57,852 nucleotides of DNA, from the NCBI RefSeq assembly GCF_001895025.1, contig NZ_BCXI01000047.1, forward strand, positions 1 through 57,852. The letters run 5' to 3'. The stretch comes from Rhodococcus zopfii NBRC 100606 = JCM 9919 (lineage in GTDB: Bacteria > Actinomycetota > Actinomycetes > Mycobacteriales > Mycobacteriaceae). Position 1 is the stretch's first letter, and each line of letters starts with the position of its first letter. This document shows, piece after piece, positions 44,772 to 53,082 of this stretch. The position numbers and the translations under genes are program-made. The notes below the pieces were generated by a model. The model was not told the DNA's origin, made no database searches, and saw only the letters and a list, made by a program, of their open reading frames with translations.

Positions 44772-46412
44772 TCAGTTGAGTTCGGCGGCCGAGATGCCGC
44801 CTTGATCGAGCACCGTCGGTCCCGCGTCGACCACAGTCGTGGTGGTCACGGCCGGTTCCGAGGTGGTGGACGTCGCCGTCTGCGACGACGGGGTGGTCGA
44901 GGTGGTCGCCGACGGCCGGACCGTCGTAGTGGTCGGCGTCGTCGCGGTGGAGGTCACCGTCGTGGAGGTGGTGGAGTCGGCCGCAGCGCTGAGGTCGGAT
45001 GCCACCGCAGCGAGCCAGGAGGCAGCGAACCGGGTCGGGGCCTGTCCGCTGGCAGTAGCCGGGACCGACCCGTAGGAGCCGTGTTCGGCGGCGACATTGC
45101 GCACCGTCGTCATCGCCACCAGGTCGAACGCGTCCCGGTTGGCCTTGACCTCGTTCTGCACGACCTGGAACGCCTGCCGCACCAACCGCTGCGAGGTCGC
45201 CGGCGGGACCAGCTCGGGCAGCACACTGACCGTCTTGGCCGCGAGCACACCGAAGGCCGCAGCCGGATTGGCCAGCCCAGCCGCCGCGACCGCCGCGATC
45301 GTCTCCGGGGTCAGCACCTTCTTGACGACCGTGACCGCCGCATTGATGCCGATCAGCCCGACCTTCATCAACGCTGCCGTGACTTCCTGCCCCGTCGGCG
45401 GCGTCGCCCGAGGATCGGATGCCTCGGCCAGCCGCTGCGAGATAGTCTTCTTCGGCTGGACCGAGATCGCCGACAGCGCGCTCTTCGGCGCCTGAATGTC
45501 CTGGTTGACCACATCGACGGCGGTCTTGAACGCCGTCGACGCCAGCGCCCGTCCGACCGTGGAGATCGCGACGAACGGATCCCCGCCGACCTCGACCTGA
45601 CCGGCGACGTTGACCACCGCCCGCACGACCGGGGCGTTCGCCGGCGCATCACAGGCCAGATCCCCGCCCTGGCACCAGGACGACACCCGCCCCGACAGGC
45701 TGCCGTAGCTGCTGGTCAGATCGGCCACCGGCCCGATGCCACCTCCTTCGGGGGCGGTGAACGACACCGACGACAGCGCCTTGACCGCCTCTCCCCTGGT
45801 GCCGGGAACCGGCGACGGGGCCATCTGCGAGGTCCCGGGGAACAGTCCCGATCCGGGGCTGCGGGTCGGCGCGCCGAACAGGGCACCGGCTGCGACCGAG
45901 CGGGCCGGAACGACCCCGGTGCCCTTGCCGACCGACCGCAGGAAGTTCGACGCGGCATGGGCGCCCTGGGAGAAGCCGACGACGGCGAGCTTGGCCGAAG
46001 GGCACTGCGAGAGCACCTTCTGCGCCGCCAGGGACAGATTCTCCTCCCCTGCCGTCACCGACTCGACATACGACTCGGTGCCGCCTGGCGTCAGGCCACC
46101 GAACGAACCGGGATACGGCACATACGCCCGATCGACGCTCGCGCCCAGCTCACGGGCCTGATCGAGCAGCGGACCCATGATGTTCGAGAGCATTCCGGTA
46201 TCGACCTTCACCGGCGCGTCCGGCGACGTCTCGGTGGTGCCCTGCATCCCGAGCACGTACAGATCCGGGCAGTCCGAGACCAGCTCACCGAGCCAGTGCG
46301 GTTCATCGCCTGTGCTCGACTGGGCATAGGCCGGGGCGGTACCCAGGCCGGCAGTAGCCAGCACAGCCGCCGAAAATGATATGGCCGCAAAGCGTTTGGG
46401 CCACGCGCTCAT
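44772..46412 (-). CDS. secreted cutinase-family serine esterase with a large insertion
   Basis: The 546-residue protein has a signal peptide (1-30, AYA cleavage), then a cutinase start CPDLYVLGMQGTTE. The nucleophile is Ser148 in GFSQG and the Asp is D251 in CQGGDLAC, flanked by the usual disulfide cysteines. The expected His does not follow within about 20 residues; the best candidate is H444 in AAEHGSYG, which looks like the family's C-terminal block. About 190 residues of helical sequence separate Asp and His. A Thr/Ser-rich tail of about 65 residues ends the protein. Cutinases of mycolate bacteria act on envelope lipids and wax-like esters. At the head of the transfer cluster it may loosen the mycolate layer. 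ATG 46412 has GAAGGAGGGG upstream. Confidence 0.85.
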   Translation of the reverse strand: MSAWPKRFAAISFSAAVLATAGLGTAPAYAQSSTGDEPHWLGELVSDCPDLYVLGMQGTTETSPDAPVKVDTGMLSNIMGPLLDQARELGASVDRAYVPYPGSFGGLTPGGTESYVESVTAGEENLSLAAQKVLSQCPSAKLAVVGFSQGAHAASNFLRSVGKGTGVVPARSVAAGALFGAPTRSPGSGLFPGTSQMAPSPVPGTRGEAVKALSSVSFTAPEGGGIGPVADLTSSYGSLSGRVSSWCQGGDLACDAPANAPVVRAVVNVAGQVEVGGDPFVAISTVGRALASTAFKTAVDVVNQDIQAPKSALSAISVQPKKTISQRLAEASDPRATPPTGQEVTAALMKVGLIGINAAVTVVKKVLTPETIAAVAAAGLANPAAAFGVLAAKTVSVLPELVPPATSQRLVRQAFQVVQNEVKANRDAFDLVAMTTVRNVAAEHGSYGSVPATASGQAPTRFAASWLAAVASDLSAAADSTTSTTVTSTATTPTTTTVRPSATTSTTPSSQTATSTTSEPAVTTTTVVDAGPTVLDQGGISAAELN

Positions 46413-46451
46413 ATTCCCCTCCTTCACGGCTACGACCTTACTCCAGATCGA

Positions 46452-46477
46452 AGTTATTTCCCACAGTTATTTCCTAC
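46452..46477. promoter_or_regulatory. tandem 13-bp direct repeats in the divergent promoter region
   Basis: AGTTATTTCCCAC is followed directly by AGTTATTTCCTAC, one mismatch apart, between the leftward conjugation cluster (46412) and the rightward double-HTH regulator (46567). This is a likely operator for that regulator and could control the whole transfer cluster. Confidence 0.55.
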
Positions 46478-46566
46478 AGAATGTCGGCGGCGATTTCCAC
46501 CCAGCTGCGCATATGCGGCAAAGTTGGTGCGAGAGTTACCGGAGTGGACCCGAGACGGAGGTGAGA

Positions 46567-47010
46567 GTGCCGCGCCGCGCCCTGTACGGGTTCGATCCCA
46601 CCCGGCTCACCGAGGTGCGCCGCGAACGGGGCCTGTCCCGCTCCGATCTCGGACGCCTGTCCTCGGTCACCTACAACACCGTTCGCAACTGGGAAACCGG
46701 TGAGAGTGCACCGAGCCCGAGCACACTGGAGCGAGTGGCCGAAGTCCTCGGAGTCACAGTGCACGAACTCGCCGTCGTGCCAGAGCAAGCGCAGACCCTC
46801 GCCAGCTGGCGGACTCGCAGAGGTCTGGCACAGTCCGACATCGCCCAGGAGCTGGGTATGTCGAAGTCCACCTACTCCCGGCTCGAACGAGGCGAACGCT
46901 CCCCGACGAGTGACGAGAGGCGGAAGTTGGCGACCATTCTCGACACGAGCGAGGAGCAGGTGACGTCGCTGTGGATGCGCGCTCACCGCAGACCGGGCGG
47001 ATCACGCTGA
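46567..47010 (+). CDS. transcriptional regulator with two XRE-type HTH domains
   Basis: The 147-residue protein contains two helix-turn-helix domains in tandem: residues about 10-65 (RLTEVRRERGLSRSDLGRLSS, then NWETGESAPS) and 75-135 (WRTRRGLAQSDIAQELGMSKSTY, then RLERGERSP). GTG 46567 has GGAGG five bases upstream. It is divergent from the transfer cluster and probably represses it, plausibly at the 13-bp repeats at 46452-46477. With two domains, one monomer could read two half-sites. Confidence 0.85.
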   Translation: MPRRALYGFDPTRLTEVRRERGLSRSDLGRLSSVTYNTVRNWETGESAPSPSTLERVAEVLGVTVHELAVVPEQAQTLASWRTRRGLAQSDIAQELGMSKSTYSRLERGERSPTSDERRKLATILDTSEEQVTSLWMRAHRRPGGSR

Positions 47011-47074
47011 CACCACCGGCACCCTTACCTGCGTTCATACGTTTGACCGACCAAGCGGAAACCCCCATACGTCT

Positions 47075-47106
47075 CTATCACAATAGTAATATTACCGTGG
47101 TGATAG
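47075..47106. promoter_or_regulatory. 32-bp dyad operator upstream of the EspR-like gene
   Basis: CTATCAC (47075-47081) and GTGATAG (47100-47106) are symmetric around a central TAATATTA (47087-47094); all share the centre 47090.5. The arms are two helical turns apart, as for a dimeric or tetrameric HTH regulator. It lies about 115 bases before the gene at 47221. Confidence 0.6.
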
Positions 47107-47130
47107 GCAATGGGCGCGGAGGAGTCCCCT

Positions 47131-47152
47131 GGCGGCGATTCTGATCGCCGCC
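47131..47152. promoter_or_regulatory. inverted repeat in the EspR-like gene leader
   Basis: GGCGGCGAT and ATCGCCGCC are separated by TCTG. It could be a second operator or an mRNA hairpin in the leader of the gene at 47221. Confidence 0.45.
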
Positions 47153-47220
47153 GGGGTGGTTGTAGATTTGACGAGCCCGGTTCACCTGGGCCGTTGTTGA
47201 TTCCCGATGAGGAGGTGGGC

Positions 47221-47583
47221 GTGGCGACATTCGCCGAAAAGCTCCGCTATCTGATCGACAATGTGCACCCCAAAGACCGAGGCCCGTTCACCATGAACGA
47301 GATCGTGGATGGCATCCGGCGCAACGGCGGCTCGATCACCCAGGGCTACATCTCCATGCTGCTCAACGGCCAGCGCCCCAACCCCGGACTCAAGGTCGCC
47401 CAGGACCTCGCCGACTTCTTCCACGTCCCGCTCCAGTACTTCGCCGACGACGACTCGTTCGAGCAGGCCGTGCGCTACATCTCCTGGGTGCAGTCGCTAC
47501 GAACGAACGACGTGGCATCCGCCGCCCGCGCGTACAACCCCTATGACACCGGCGTCGGCACCGACGAACCGAAGCGCCCCTAG
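47221..47583 (+). CDS. EspR-like XRE regulator
   Basis: The 120-residue protein matches the EspR layout: N-terminal FAEKLRYLIDNVHPKDRGPFTMNE (position about 3-27), an HTH with TQGYISMLLNGQRPNP, and a C-terminal dimer region starting FFHVPLQYFADDD. EspR in mycobacteria is a nucleoid-associated regulator of ESX-1. Here it likely controls the adjacent metallopeptidase/membrane-protein module or the transfer genes. GTG 47221 has GAGGAGG upstream. Its stop overlaps the stop of the convergent PAP2-like gene. Confidence 0.85.
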   Translation: MATFAEKLRYLIDNVHPKDRGPFTMNEIVDGIRRNGGSITQGYISMLLNGQRPNPGLKVAQDLADFFHVPLQYFADDDSFEQAVRYISWVQSLRTNDVASAARAYNPYDTGVGTDEPKRP

Positions 47584-48161
47584 GAGACGAGGTTCGCGAC
47601 CGCGAGGTAGGTCAACGGGGCGATAGCCAGTCCGGTGGCCGCACCGACCGCTATCTCCCTGCTCGTGTGATGCCCCAGTTGCATCCGGGACCAGGCGATG
47701 GCCGGCGCGAGAGCAAGCCCTGTCCACCACCAGGGGCTGAGCCCGACCGCGAAAATCGCTACGACGCCGCACCACACGCCCATGTGCACCGACGCCTTGA
47801 TGCCGACCATGCTCGTCCAGACAGCGACACTGACCAGAGTCGCTATGGCCGCACACGTCAACGCGATCATCTCGACCGGGCCCTGCGCGACGAGCTGCAC
47901 CACGAGAGCTGTGACGACCAGGGCAAGTATCGCGAGGATCAGACCATGCCGTTCCGAATGCTCCGTTACGTGATGGTTCCCGATGCGCTCGCGCACCATC
48001 CCCCACACGATCAGCATCATCGGCAGCACCCCGGCGAACAGCGCGACGAAAGCCCCCCACCCGGGGTGTCCGATCAGGATGCCGAGCGTCAGGCACGATG
48101 CGACATTGACCGTCCAGGGCGCAGCGATTTCGGTCAAGCCTCTGGCTACCACATCCTTCAA
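47580..48161 (-). CDS. PAP2-like membrane phosphatase
   Basis: The 193-residue protein has about six transmembrane helices. Its C-terminal block WSRMQLGHHTSREIAVGAATG corresponds to the PAP2 motif SRxxxxxHxxxD, with Glu in place of Asp. KASVHMG may be the central PSGH-like motif. PAP2 proteins remove phosphate from lipid or prenyl phosphates. TTG 48161 is the apparent start, overlapping the preceding stop as TTGA, with GGAG eight bases upstream. It is the last gene of the three-gene leftward unit. Confidence 0.72.
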   Translation of the reverse strand: MKDVVARGLTEIAAPWTVNVASCLTLGILIGHPGWGAFVALFAGVLPMMLIVWGMVRERIGNHHVTEHSERHGLILAILALVVTALVVQLVAQGPVEMIALTCAAIATLVSVAVWTSMVGIKASVHMGVWCGVVAIFAVGLSPWWWTGLALAPAIAWSRMQLGHHTSREIAVGAATGLAIAPLTYLAVANLVS

Positions 48162-49240
48162 CGCTGCAACTCCACCTCACCGGAAGCGCGAAGCACCTCG
48201 AACGCCTTACCGACTGCCCGCACCCACTTCACCGTGTCGGTCCCGCTAGGGGGTCGCAGCCCGTCGACCCCGACGCCCCCGGATTCACCGGTGCACACCC
48301 ATCGCGCGATCGACTCCGGTGTCGCCGGCCTGCCCCGTTCCGGAAGCCCGTCCTCGTCGGCCTGCATCGACAGCGCGTCGAGCACTTCACTCGCCCGATC
48401 CGATACCTGCCGAGCCGGAACGAGCGCAGACCACGATTCCCGCATGACTCCGGGCCAGCGCTGCTTCACCAACACCTGGTACAGCTCCGCGAAGTCCCTC
48501 CGCTGCGACCGGCCCATGAAGAACCTCTCGATGGACGCCCACGTAAAGCCCAGCATCGTCAGCACAGACCCCACCAGCGCCAGCTCGGTCGACACATCGA
48601 ACACGTGGGTGGAGGGTTCAACCCACCCCGCACGGGCAGCAACGATGTACCCGGCGCGCATCCACGCATACACCGACAGAACGGCGACCCCCACAGCCAC
48701 GATCGCCAGACCACGTCCGGCGGGAGTGCCGAGATCCCAGCCGTGCACCACCACCACCGTGATGATCGTGCACAGCACAGCAGCTACGACCATCACGAAG
48801 GCCGCGGACTCCGCATAGCCCGGCAGATGACCGTAGAGCTGATCGAACTGGTAGCCATCTCTCGCCTGCGGAGCATCAGCTGCGCCGAGAAACAGGACCA
48901 CAGCCACAACAATCGCACCGACCGTACCCAGCGATAAGGGTCCTACCCAACGGCGTTGAGCACCTGCGTCATGGACGCACAGCGCCACCAGGAGCAACGC
49001 TGCCCCCAGACACATCCCCAGGAAGAGGCCTTGCTTCACCGCCGATGCGGCATTGGCAACGCCTATCGCGTTGCTGACGAACCGATCGACCGGCCCCACG
49101 TTGACGGTCGTGTGCGCTGCCATGCAGACGAAGACCACCGCGATCCCGAGCGCCAGAACCGAGTGCGATTGACGCCATCGGCGCACCCTGGTGAAAGCGA
49201 CCCACCACAACAACACCGACAGAACAATCGTCGAGTACAC
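48158..49240 (-). CDS. seven-helix membrane protein, MAB_1171c-like
   Basis: The 360-residue protein has about seven transmembrane helices in residues 1-235 and a soluble C-terminal domain (FFMGRSQRRDFAELYQVLVKQRW). This layout is that of the MAB_1171c family of putative transporters or sensors, found beside XRE regulators and metallopeptidases in actinobacteria. It lies between the metallopeptidase gene (2 bases away) and the PAP2-like gene (4-base overlap). A sensor role is inferred from topology only. Confidence 0.72.
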   Translation of the reverse strand: MYSTIVLSVLLWWVAFTRVRRWRQSHSVLALGIAVVFVCMAAHTTVNVGPVDRFVSNAIGVANAASAVKQGLFLGMCLGAALLLVALCVHDAGAQRRWVGPLSLGTVGAIVVAVVLFLGAADAPQARDGYQFDQLYGHLPGYAESAAFVMVVAAVLCTIITVVVVHGWDLGTPAGRGLAIVAVGVAVLSVYAWMRAGYIVAARAGWVEPSTHVFDVSTELALVGSVLTMLGFTWASIERFFMGRSQRRDFAELYQVLVKQRWPGVMRESWSALVPARQVSDRASEVLDALSMQADEDGLPERGRPATPESIARWVCTGESGGVGVDGLRPPSGTDTVKWVRAVGKAFEVLRASGEVELQR

Positions 49241-49242
49241 CG

Positions 49243-49731
49243 CTACAGCGCCTCATTGAGCAACGACCGAATACGGGCCGACCTGGCGATGCCGGCACCC
49301 CAGATCCGCCGGCACAACTCCGAACCGAATGCCTCCGCCTCCATCTCCAGTCGGCGCACACGCTCATCGGAGCAACTCCCCTGTCCACACTCGCGAAGCA
49401 TCATCCGAGCCATACCGTGCCATTCGGATGGAAGAGTCCGGCGCGCCGTGTCGTGGACAGAGCGTCCCTCATGCCCCATGAGGATGTGGCCGAACTCGTG
49501 CCCGATCGCGCGGTCCAAGTCCGCAACCCACGGAGCGTAGTGAATCTCGTCCCAGTCGGGATATTTACGCCAGAGCGCGAAGACGCCAGGGCCAAGGTCC
49601 ACGTCCCTGGTCACCACGAGTGGACGACGGCGCATCCGCTCGATCGTCGGCACCAAACCGAGAACGGAGGCCGCTTCATCACCCCGCGCATGTGCAAGCA
49701 GTTCGCTCACTGCCCCCGCCACCGGGTCCAT
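49243..49731 (-). CDS. ImmA/IrrE-type metallopeptidase
   Basis: The 162-residue protein carries the zinc-peptidase motif HEFGH near residues 78-82 in AIGHEFGHILMGHEG, and the later acidic helix EMEAEAFGSELCRRI that supplies the third ligand. ImmA/IrrE peptidases cleave XRE repressors in response to a signal. The EspR-like regulator 1.7 kb away is a natural candidate substrate. ATG 49731 has GGAGGAGG upstream. It is the first gene of the leftward unit with the seven-helix and PAP2-like genes. Confidence 0.82.
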   Translation of the reverse strand: MDPVAGAVSELLAHARGDEAASVLGLVPTIERMRRRPLVVTRDVDLGPGVFALWRKYPDWDEIHYAPWVADLDRAIGHEFGHILMGHEGRSVHDTARRTLPSEWHGMARMMLRECGQGSCSDERVRRLEMEAEAFGSELCRRIWGAGIARSARIRSLLNEAL

Positions 49732-50404
49732 AGACGCCTCCTCCACCTCGGCACCTCGATTCGCTCAACAGAGAACTCGGCACATACATCAAATCGAGCG
49801 GTCACAGCAATCGCTTCGACTGCCGATGCCCCCGACCGAACATCGATGGATCCCGAGATCCCGACCGGCCGGTATCGTACCGACTGACACCACCCCGTAC
49901 CCGTGATGCACGACACCGCATGCGCAGGTTCCCCCGGTATCCACCTTCGCCCCCCACCGCGAGGTTCACGAATAGGCCCCGGCAAGGCCAGCCGGACCAG
50001 CAATACTGGCATTGATGCGGAGGTCCCATCGAAATGGCATTACAGGCAATTTCGCTGTAGCCGGCCCGTGCACGGAAGGCGCCAATGCCGACAGTGACAT
50101 CATCGCCATCAATACTTGCAATTGCTCGACCACGCAGGATCCTCCGAGTCGGGGCGATCGCCCCGACTCACCTTTCCACCTCCTTGAGCAGCGGGTCCGC
50201 AATACCAGCAATGCTGGTATTGCCGCGAAGTCTGCCCGATGCAAGTAATACTTGCATTATGGTGATACCTGGTAATGTCCTCATTGCCAGCAATGACGAG
50301 TCGCCTGCAACCCTCGGGGTGGCACCGACTTCACCAGGAATGCCGGTTTTGCTGGCAAAAGAAGCAAAACCTGCATTGATTGCTACGACAGGAAGGGAAG
50401 TGCA
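49732..50404. other. palindrome-rich intergenic region, putative partition centromere
   Basis: No gene is supported. The stretch holds several short palindromes built from GCAATAC/TTGCA words: CCAG-N5-CTGG at 49997-50009, arms GCAATACCAGC and GCTGGTATTGC at 50199-50223, TGCAAGTAATACTTGCA at 50240-50256, TCATTG-CCAG-CAATGA at 50281-50296, and TTTTGC-TG-GCAAAA near 50348. It lies directly upstream of parA, where a centromere for the ParB-like protein is expected. Confidence 0.6.
50199..50256. repeat. two extended palindromes upstream of parA
   Basis: A 25-base odd palindrome (50199-50223, arms GCAATACCAGC) and a 17-base odd palindrome TGCAAGTAATACTTGCA (50240-50256) lie 16 bases apart. Both contain the AATAC core and are likely protein-binding sites for partition or parA autoregulation. 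Confidence 0.6.
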
Positions 50405-51346
50405 GTGGTCACACGCGAGAAGGTGTCCCTCAAGCGCGACGCCGCGGCGCTACGACGAGTCGTCGCGCTCATCAACAGCAAAGGGGGAGTGTTCAAGACA
50501 ACACTGGCATCCAATATCGGTGGCCTACTCGCCGCTTCCGACTACAAGGTTCTACTCGTCGATCTCGACCCTCAGGGTAACGTCGCCGAGGATCTCGGCT
50601 ACACCAACACCGAGCTCGACGACGAGGGACGCAACCTTGCGCAAGCACTCGCATTCGGCGGCCCACTCGAGCCGGTTCGCGATGTCCGGCCAAATCTGGA
50701 CGTCGCTCCCGGCGGACACCACCTCGAAGCAGCAACAGCAGCACTCACCTCGAGAGCATCCAAAGACCCAGCAGGAGCGAAACTCGCCCTTGCAATGGCC
50801 TTGGCACCGATCGCGCACCAGTACGACATGATCCTGCTGGACTGCCCACCCGGCGACGAAGCGTTGCAGACGGCAGCTGCGGCCGCAGCACGATGGCTTC
50901 TGATCCCGGTCAAGAGCGATGCATCCAGCCGCAAGGGCATGGCCGGCGTGATGAACCGCCTCAATGCGGTCCTCGCTGACAATCCCGACCTCGACCTTCT
51001 CGGCGTTGTGCTCACAGGTGTCGGCACGTCCGCAACCAAAGTTCAACAGAACGCTCGAGACGCAATCGCTGAGGCATTCGGTGGCAGCACCGACGCCATC
51101 TTCGACAAGACGGTGCGGCACTCCGAAGCCACCGCGGCAGCAACACGAGAACGGGGACTGCTCGTCCACGAACTCGACGACGTGGTTCGCAACGGACCCA
51201 AGTGGTACGAGGTCCTGCGCGGGGAGGCTCAAGCTCAAGCCCTCGCACCCCAGTCCTCCACGTCCGTTGCGGACGACTTGGTGGGCATCACCGAAGAGGT
51301 CGTGCGCCGCATGACCGCAGCAGAAGCCGAGGAGGCAGCATCGTGA
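50405..51346 (+). CDS. parA: ParA partition ATPase
   Basis: The 313-residue protein has the deviant Walker A KGGVFKTT near residues 26-33 (Phe at the usual Gly), Walker A' VLLVDLDPQGN and the VLLDCPPG-type motif MILLDCPPGDE. It moves plasmid copies to the daughter cells with a centromere-binding partner. GTG 50405 follows GGAAGGGAAGTGCA. The stop overlaps the next start as GTGA, so parA and the parB-like gene form an operon. Confidence 0.93.
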   Translation: MVTREKVSLKRDAAALRRVVALINSKGGVFKTTLASNIGGLLAASDYKVLLVDLDPQGNVAEDLGYTNTELDDEGRNLAQALAFGGPLEPVRDVRPNLDVAPGGHHLEAATAALTSRASKDPAGAKLALAMALAPIAHQYDMILLDCPPGDEALQTAAAAAARWLLIPVKSDASSRKGMAGVMNRLNAVLADNPDLDLLGVVLTGVGTSATKVQQNARDAIAEAFGGSTDAIFDKTVRHSEATAAATRERGLLVHELDDVVRNGPKWYEVLRGEAQAQALAPQSSTSVADDLVGITEEVVRRMTAAEAEEAAS

Positions 51347-51726
51347 CCGAGCCGCGCCGGAAGCTCTCAGGTCTGCCTCGCGTCTCGTCCGGCGCACGAC
51401 AGGTCACGGGAGATCTGTCCGGGTTGCAGGCAAAGCACCGCAACGTTGCACCACCCGCGCAACCAGTCGAGCAACCTGCTGAGCAACCCGAGAAGAAGCA
51501 GAGCAACAAGGCGGTGACGGTGTACATCGCCCCGACGGTGTACACCCAGGCCCGCCTCGCCTTCAACGCCACACGCACAGCCGAAGCCGACCGCAACTGG
51601 TCACAGTTCGTCGAGAAGGCCATTGCGGAAGAAGTCCGGCGACGGTCCGAACTGCACAACGGCGGGAAACCGTTCGAGGGAGTCGATGCGCCCCTTTCTC
51701 CCGGTCGACCGCTCGCTGACACCTGA
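51343..51726 (+). CDS. parB: small ParB-like centromere-binding protein
   Basis: The 127-residue basic protein has a Pro/Gln-rich linker (near 47-58) and a C-terminal fold with VTVYIAPTVYTQARLAFNAT (about 65-84) and WSQFVEKAIAEEV. This is suggestive of a ribbon-helix-helix or related DNA-binding module. Its position directly after parA with GTGA overlap points to the centromere-binding partner, although it lacks the classical ParB HTH domain. Confidence 0.7.
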   Translation: MTEPRRKLSGLPRVSSGARQVTGDLSGLQAKHRNVAPPAQPVEQPAEQPEKKQSNKAVTVYIAPTVYTQARLAFNATRTAEADRNWSQFVEKAIAEEVRRRSELHNGGKPFEGVDAPLSPGRPLADT

Positions 51727-51776
51727 AGTCAACCAACGCTTTCAATGCCTGTTTTGCTTGCATTCACAGGAATGAC

Positions 51777-51814
51777 GGGCGTCCTGCAAGGAATTGCCGC
51801 TCCGCAGGACGCCC
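51777..51814 (+). terminator. hairpin after the par operon
   Basis: GGGCGTCCTGC (51777-51787) pairs perfectly with GCAGGACGCCC (51804-51814) around a 16-base loop. It lies 50 bases past the parB-like stop. Confidence 0.65.
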
Positions 51815-51851
51815 TGACCAGGAAAACCACCAGATAGGAGATCCCCAGGTC

Positions 51852-52895
51852 ATGTCCGACGATACAACCCAGTCCCAGGCCCCGTTGCGCAGGAATCTGC
51901 CGATGAGCCACTCGAAGATGCTGGCCATCGCAGCAGTTGCAGCGATGGCGTTGTTTCTCGCAGCGCTGGCGTTCACCCTCTCGTTTGATGCGTTGCGCGC
52001 TCTGGCGATCGAGATCAACGTGCAACCAGGGCGGGCGTGGATGGCACCGGTTGCCATCGATGTTGCACAGGCGGCTGCAACGGCCGGCTATGTCATCTTC
52101 CGGGTGTCCGGCAAATACAACTACGCCCGCCTGTACTGCATGGCACTGGCGATCGTCACCGTCGCACTGAGCGTGATCGGCAACGCCTACCACTCGTGGC
52201 AGATGGCTGATCGCAACCTCGCCCGCGTGGCAGCGGGGGAGGATCTCGGTTTCATCCCGCAAACCCCGTGGATCGCGGCAATCATCGCGGCGATCTTCCC
52301 GCTGTTGTGGCTGGCGTTGTTCCACCTGTTCACGATGCTGTTGCAGGTTGTCCTCGACGAACGCGCCCAGCACCGGGCCGTCGCAACGGACGAAGATCCG
52401 GTGCAACACCGTGTCAACGTCGAGGATGAAGCATCCGCCCTCGGTACCCCTTGGGACCACGAGACCGGCACTACCACGAGTGTGCGCCGTCCGGAGTTGC
52501 ATCCCGCTGAGGAAGCGGTTGCGCCCCTGCCGGTTACGAAGGCGTCCGAACGCAACGATGCAGACGGGGCAGGAACCGCCGTTGCCGTTGCCGAGGACAC
52601 CCTGCCTCGCTCCGATGGGGCGACCTGCAACGGCTATCCGCAGACCCGGGACGGGTTGCTGCGATTCCTCGAAGATTCGGACTCCCACGAAACCGTCAAG
52701 ATCGTGGCGTCGATGCTCGTGAGCGAGCCGCAACTGAAGCAGATCGACGTTGCACAACGGTTGAAGATCGACAAATCCACCGTCAGCCGCCGCTGGCGGC
52801 AGTTCCGGGACGCCGCCGAAGCCGAGGGATTTTCGGTGCCACCGTTGCCCACGGCCGAAGCAAGCGAGCGCAACCGGGAAACCGAGCGAGTCTGA
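51852..52895 (+). CDS. DUF2637 membrane protein with C-terminal HTH
   Basis: The 347-residue protein has four transmembrane helices in the first 180 residues (MLAIAAVAAMALFLAALAF; AAATAGYVIF; YCMALAIVTVALSVIG; IAAIIAAIFPLLWLALFHLF), the DUF2637 layout. A charged linker follows, then a C-terminal helix-turn-helix (LKQIDVAQRLKIDKSTVSRRW near 305-325). DUF2637 proteins are frequent on actinobacterial plasmids near Spd-type spread and replication genes. The membrane-plus-HTH fusion could tether plasmid DNA to the membrane. Codon use is unusual here, with many GTTGCA pairs. Confidence 0.8.
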   Translation: MSDDTTQSQAPLRRNLPMSHSKMLAIAAVAAMALFLAALAFTLSFDALRALAIEINVQPGRAWMAPVAIDVAQAAATAGYVIFRVSGKYNYARLYCMALAIVTVALSVIGNAYHSWQMADRNLARVAAGEDLGFIPQTPWIAAIIAAIFPLLWLALFHLFTMLLQVVLDERAQHRAVATDEDPVQHRVNVEDEASALGTPWDHETGTTTSVRRPELHPAEEAVAPLPVTKASERNDADGAGTAVAVAEDTLPRSDGATCNGYPQTRDGLLRFLEDSDSHETVKIVASMLVSEPQLKQIDVAQRLKIDKSTVSRRWRQFRDAAEAEGFSVPPLPTAEASERNRETERV

Positions 52896-53082
52896 ACCAC
52901 CCGGCCGGCCTCGGTGCGCACCGAGGCCCGGCCCGGTGCAGCCTCCCGGAGCCCAACGACTGGTCAGCTGGAATCTCGCGCACGACGCGACACGCCGAAC
53001 CCGAATAGTGTCCGACGCACTGTGGCCCAGCGGTGTAGGGTCATGCCCGCACACAGCGAGTCGGGGGAGGACGGGGAGAGGT

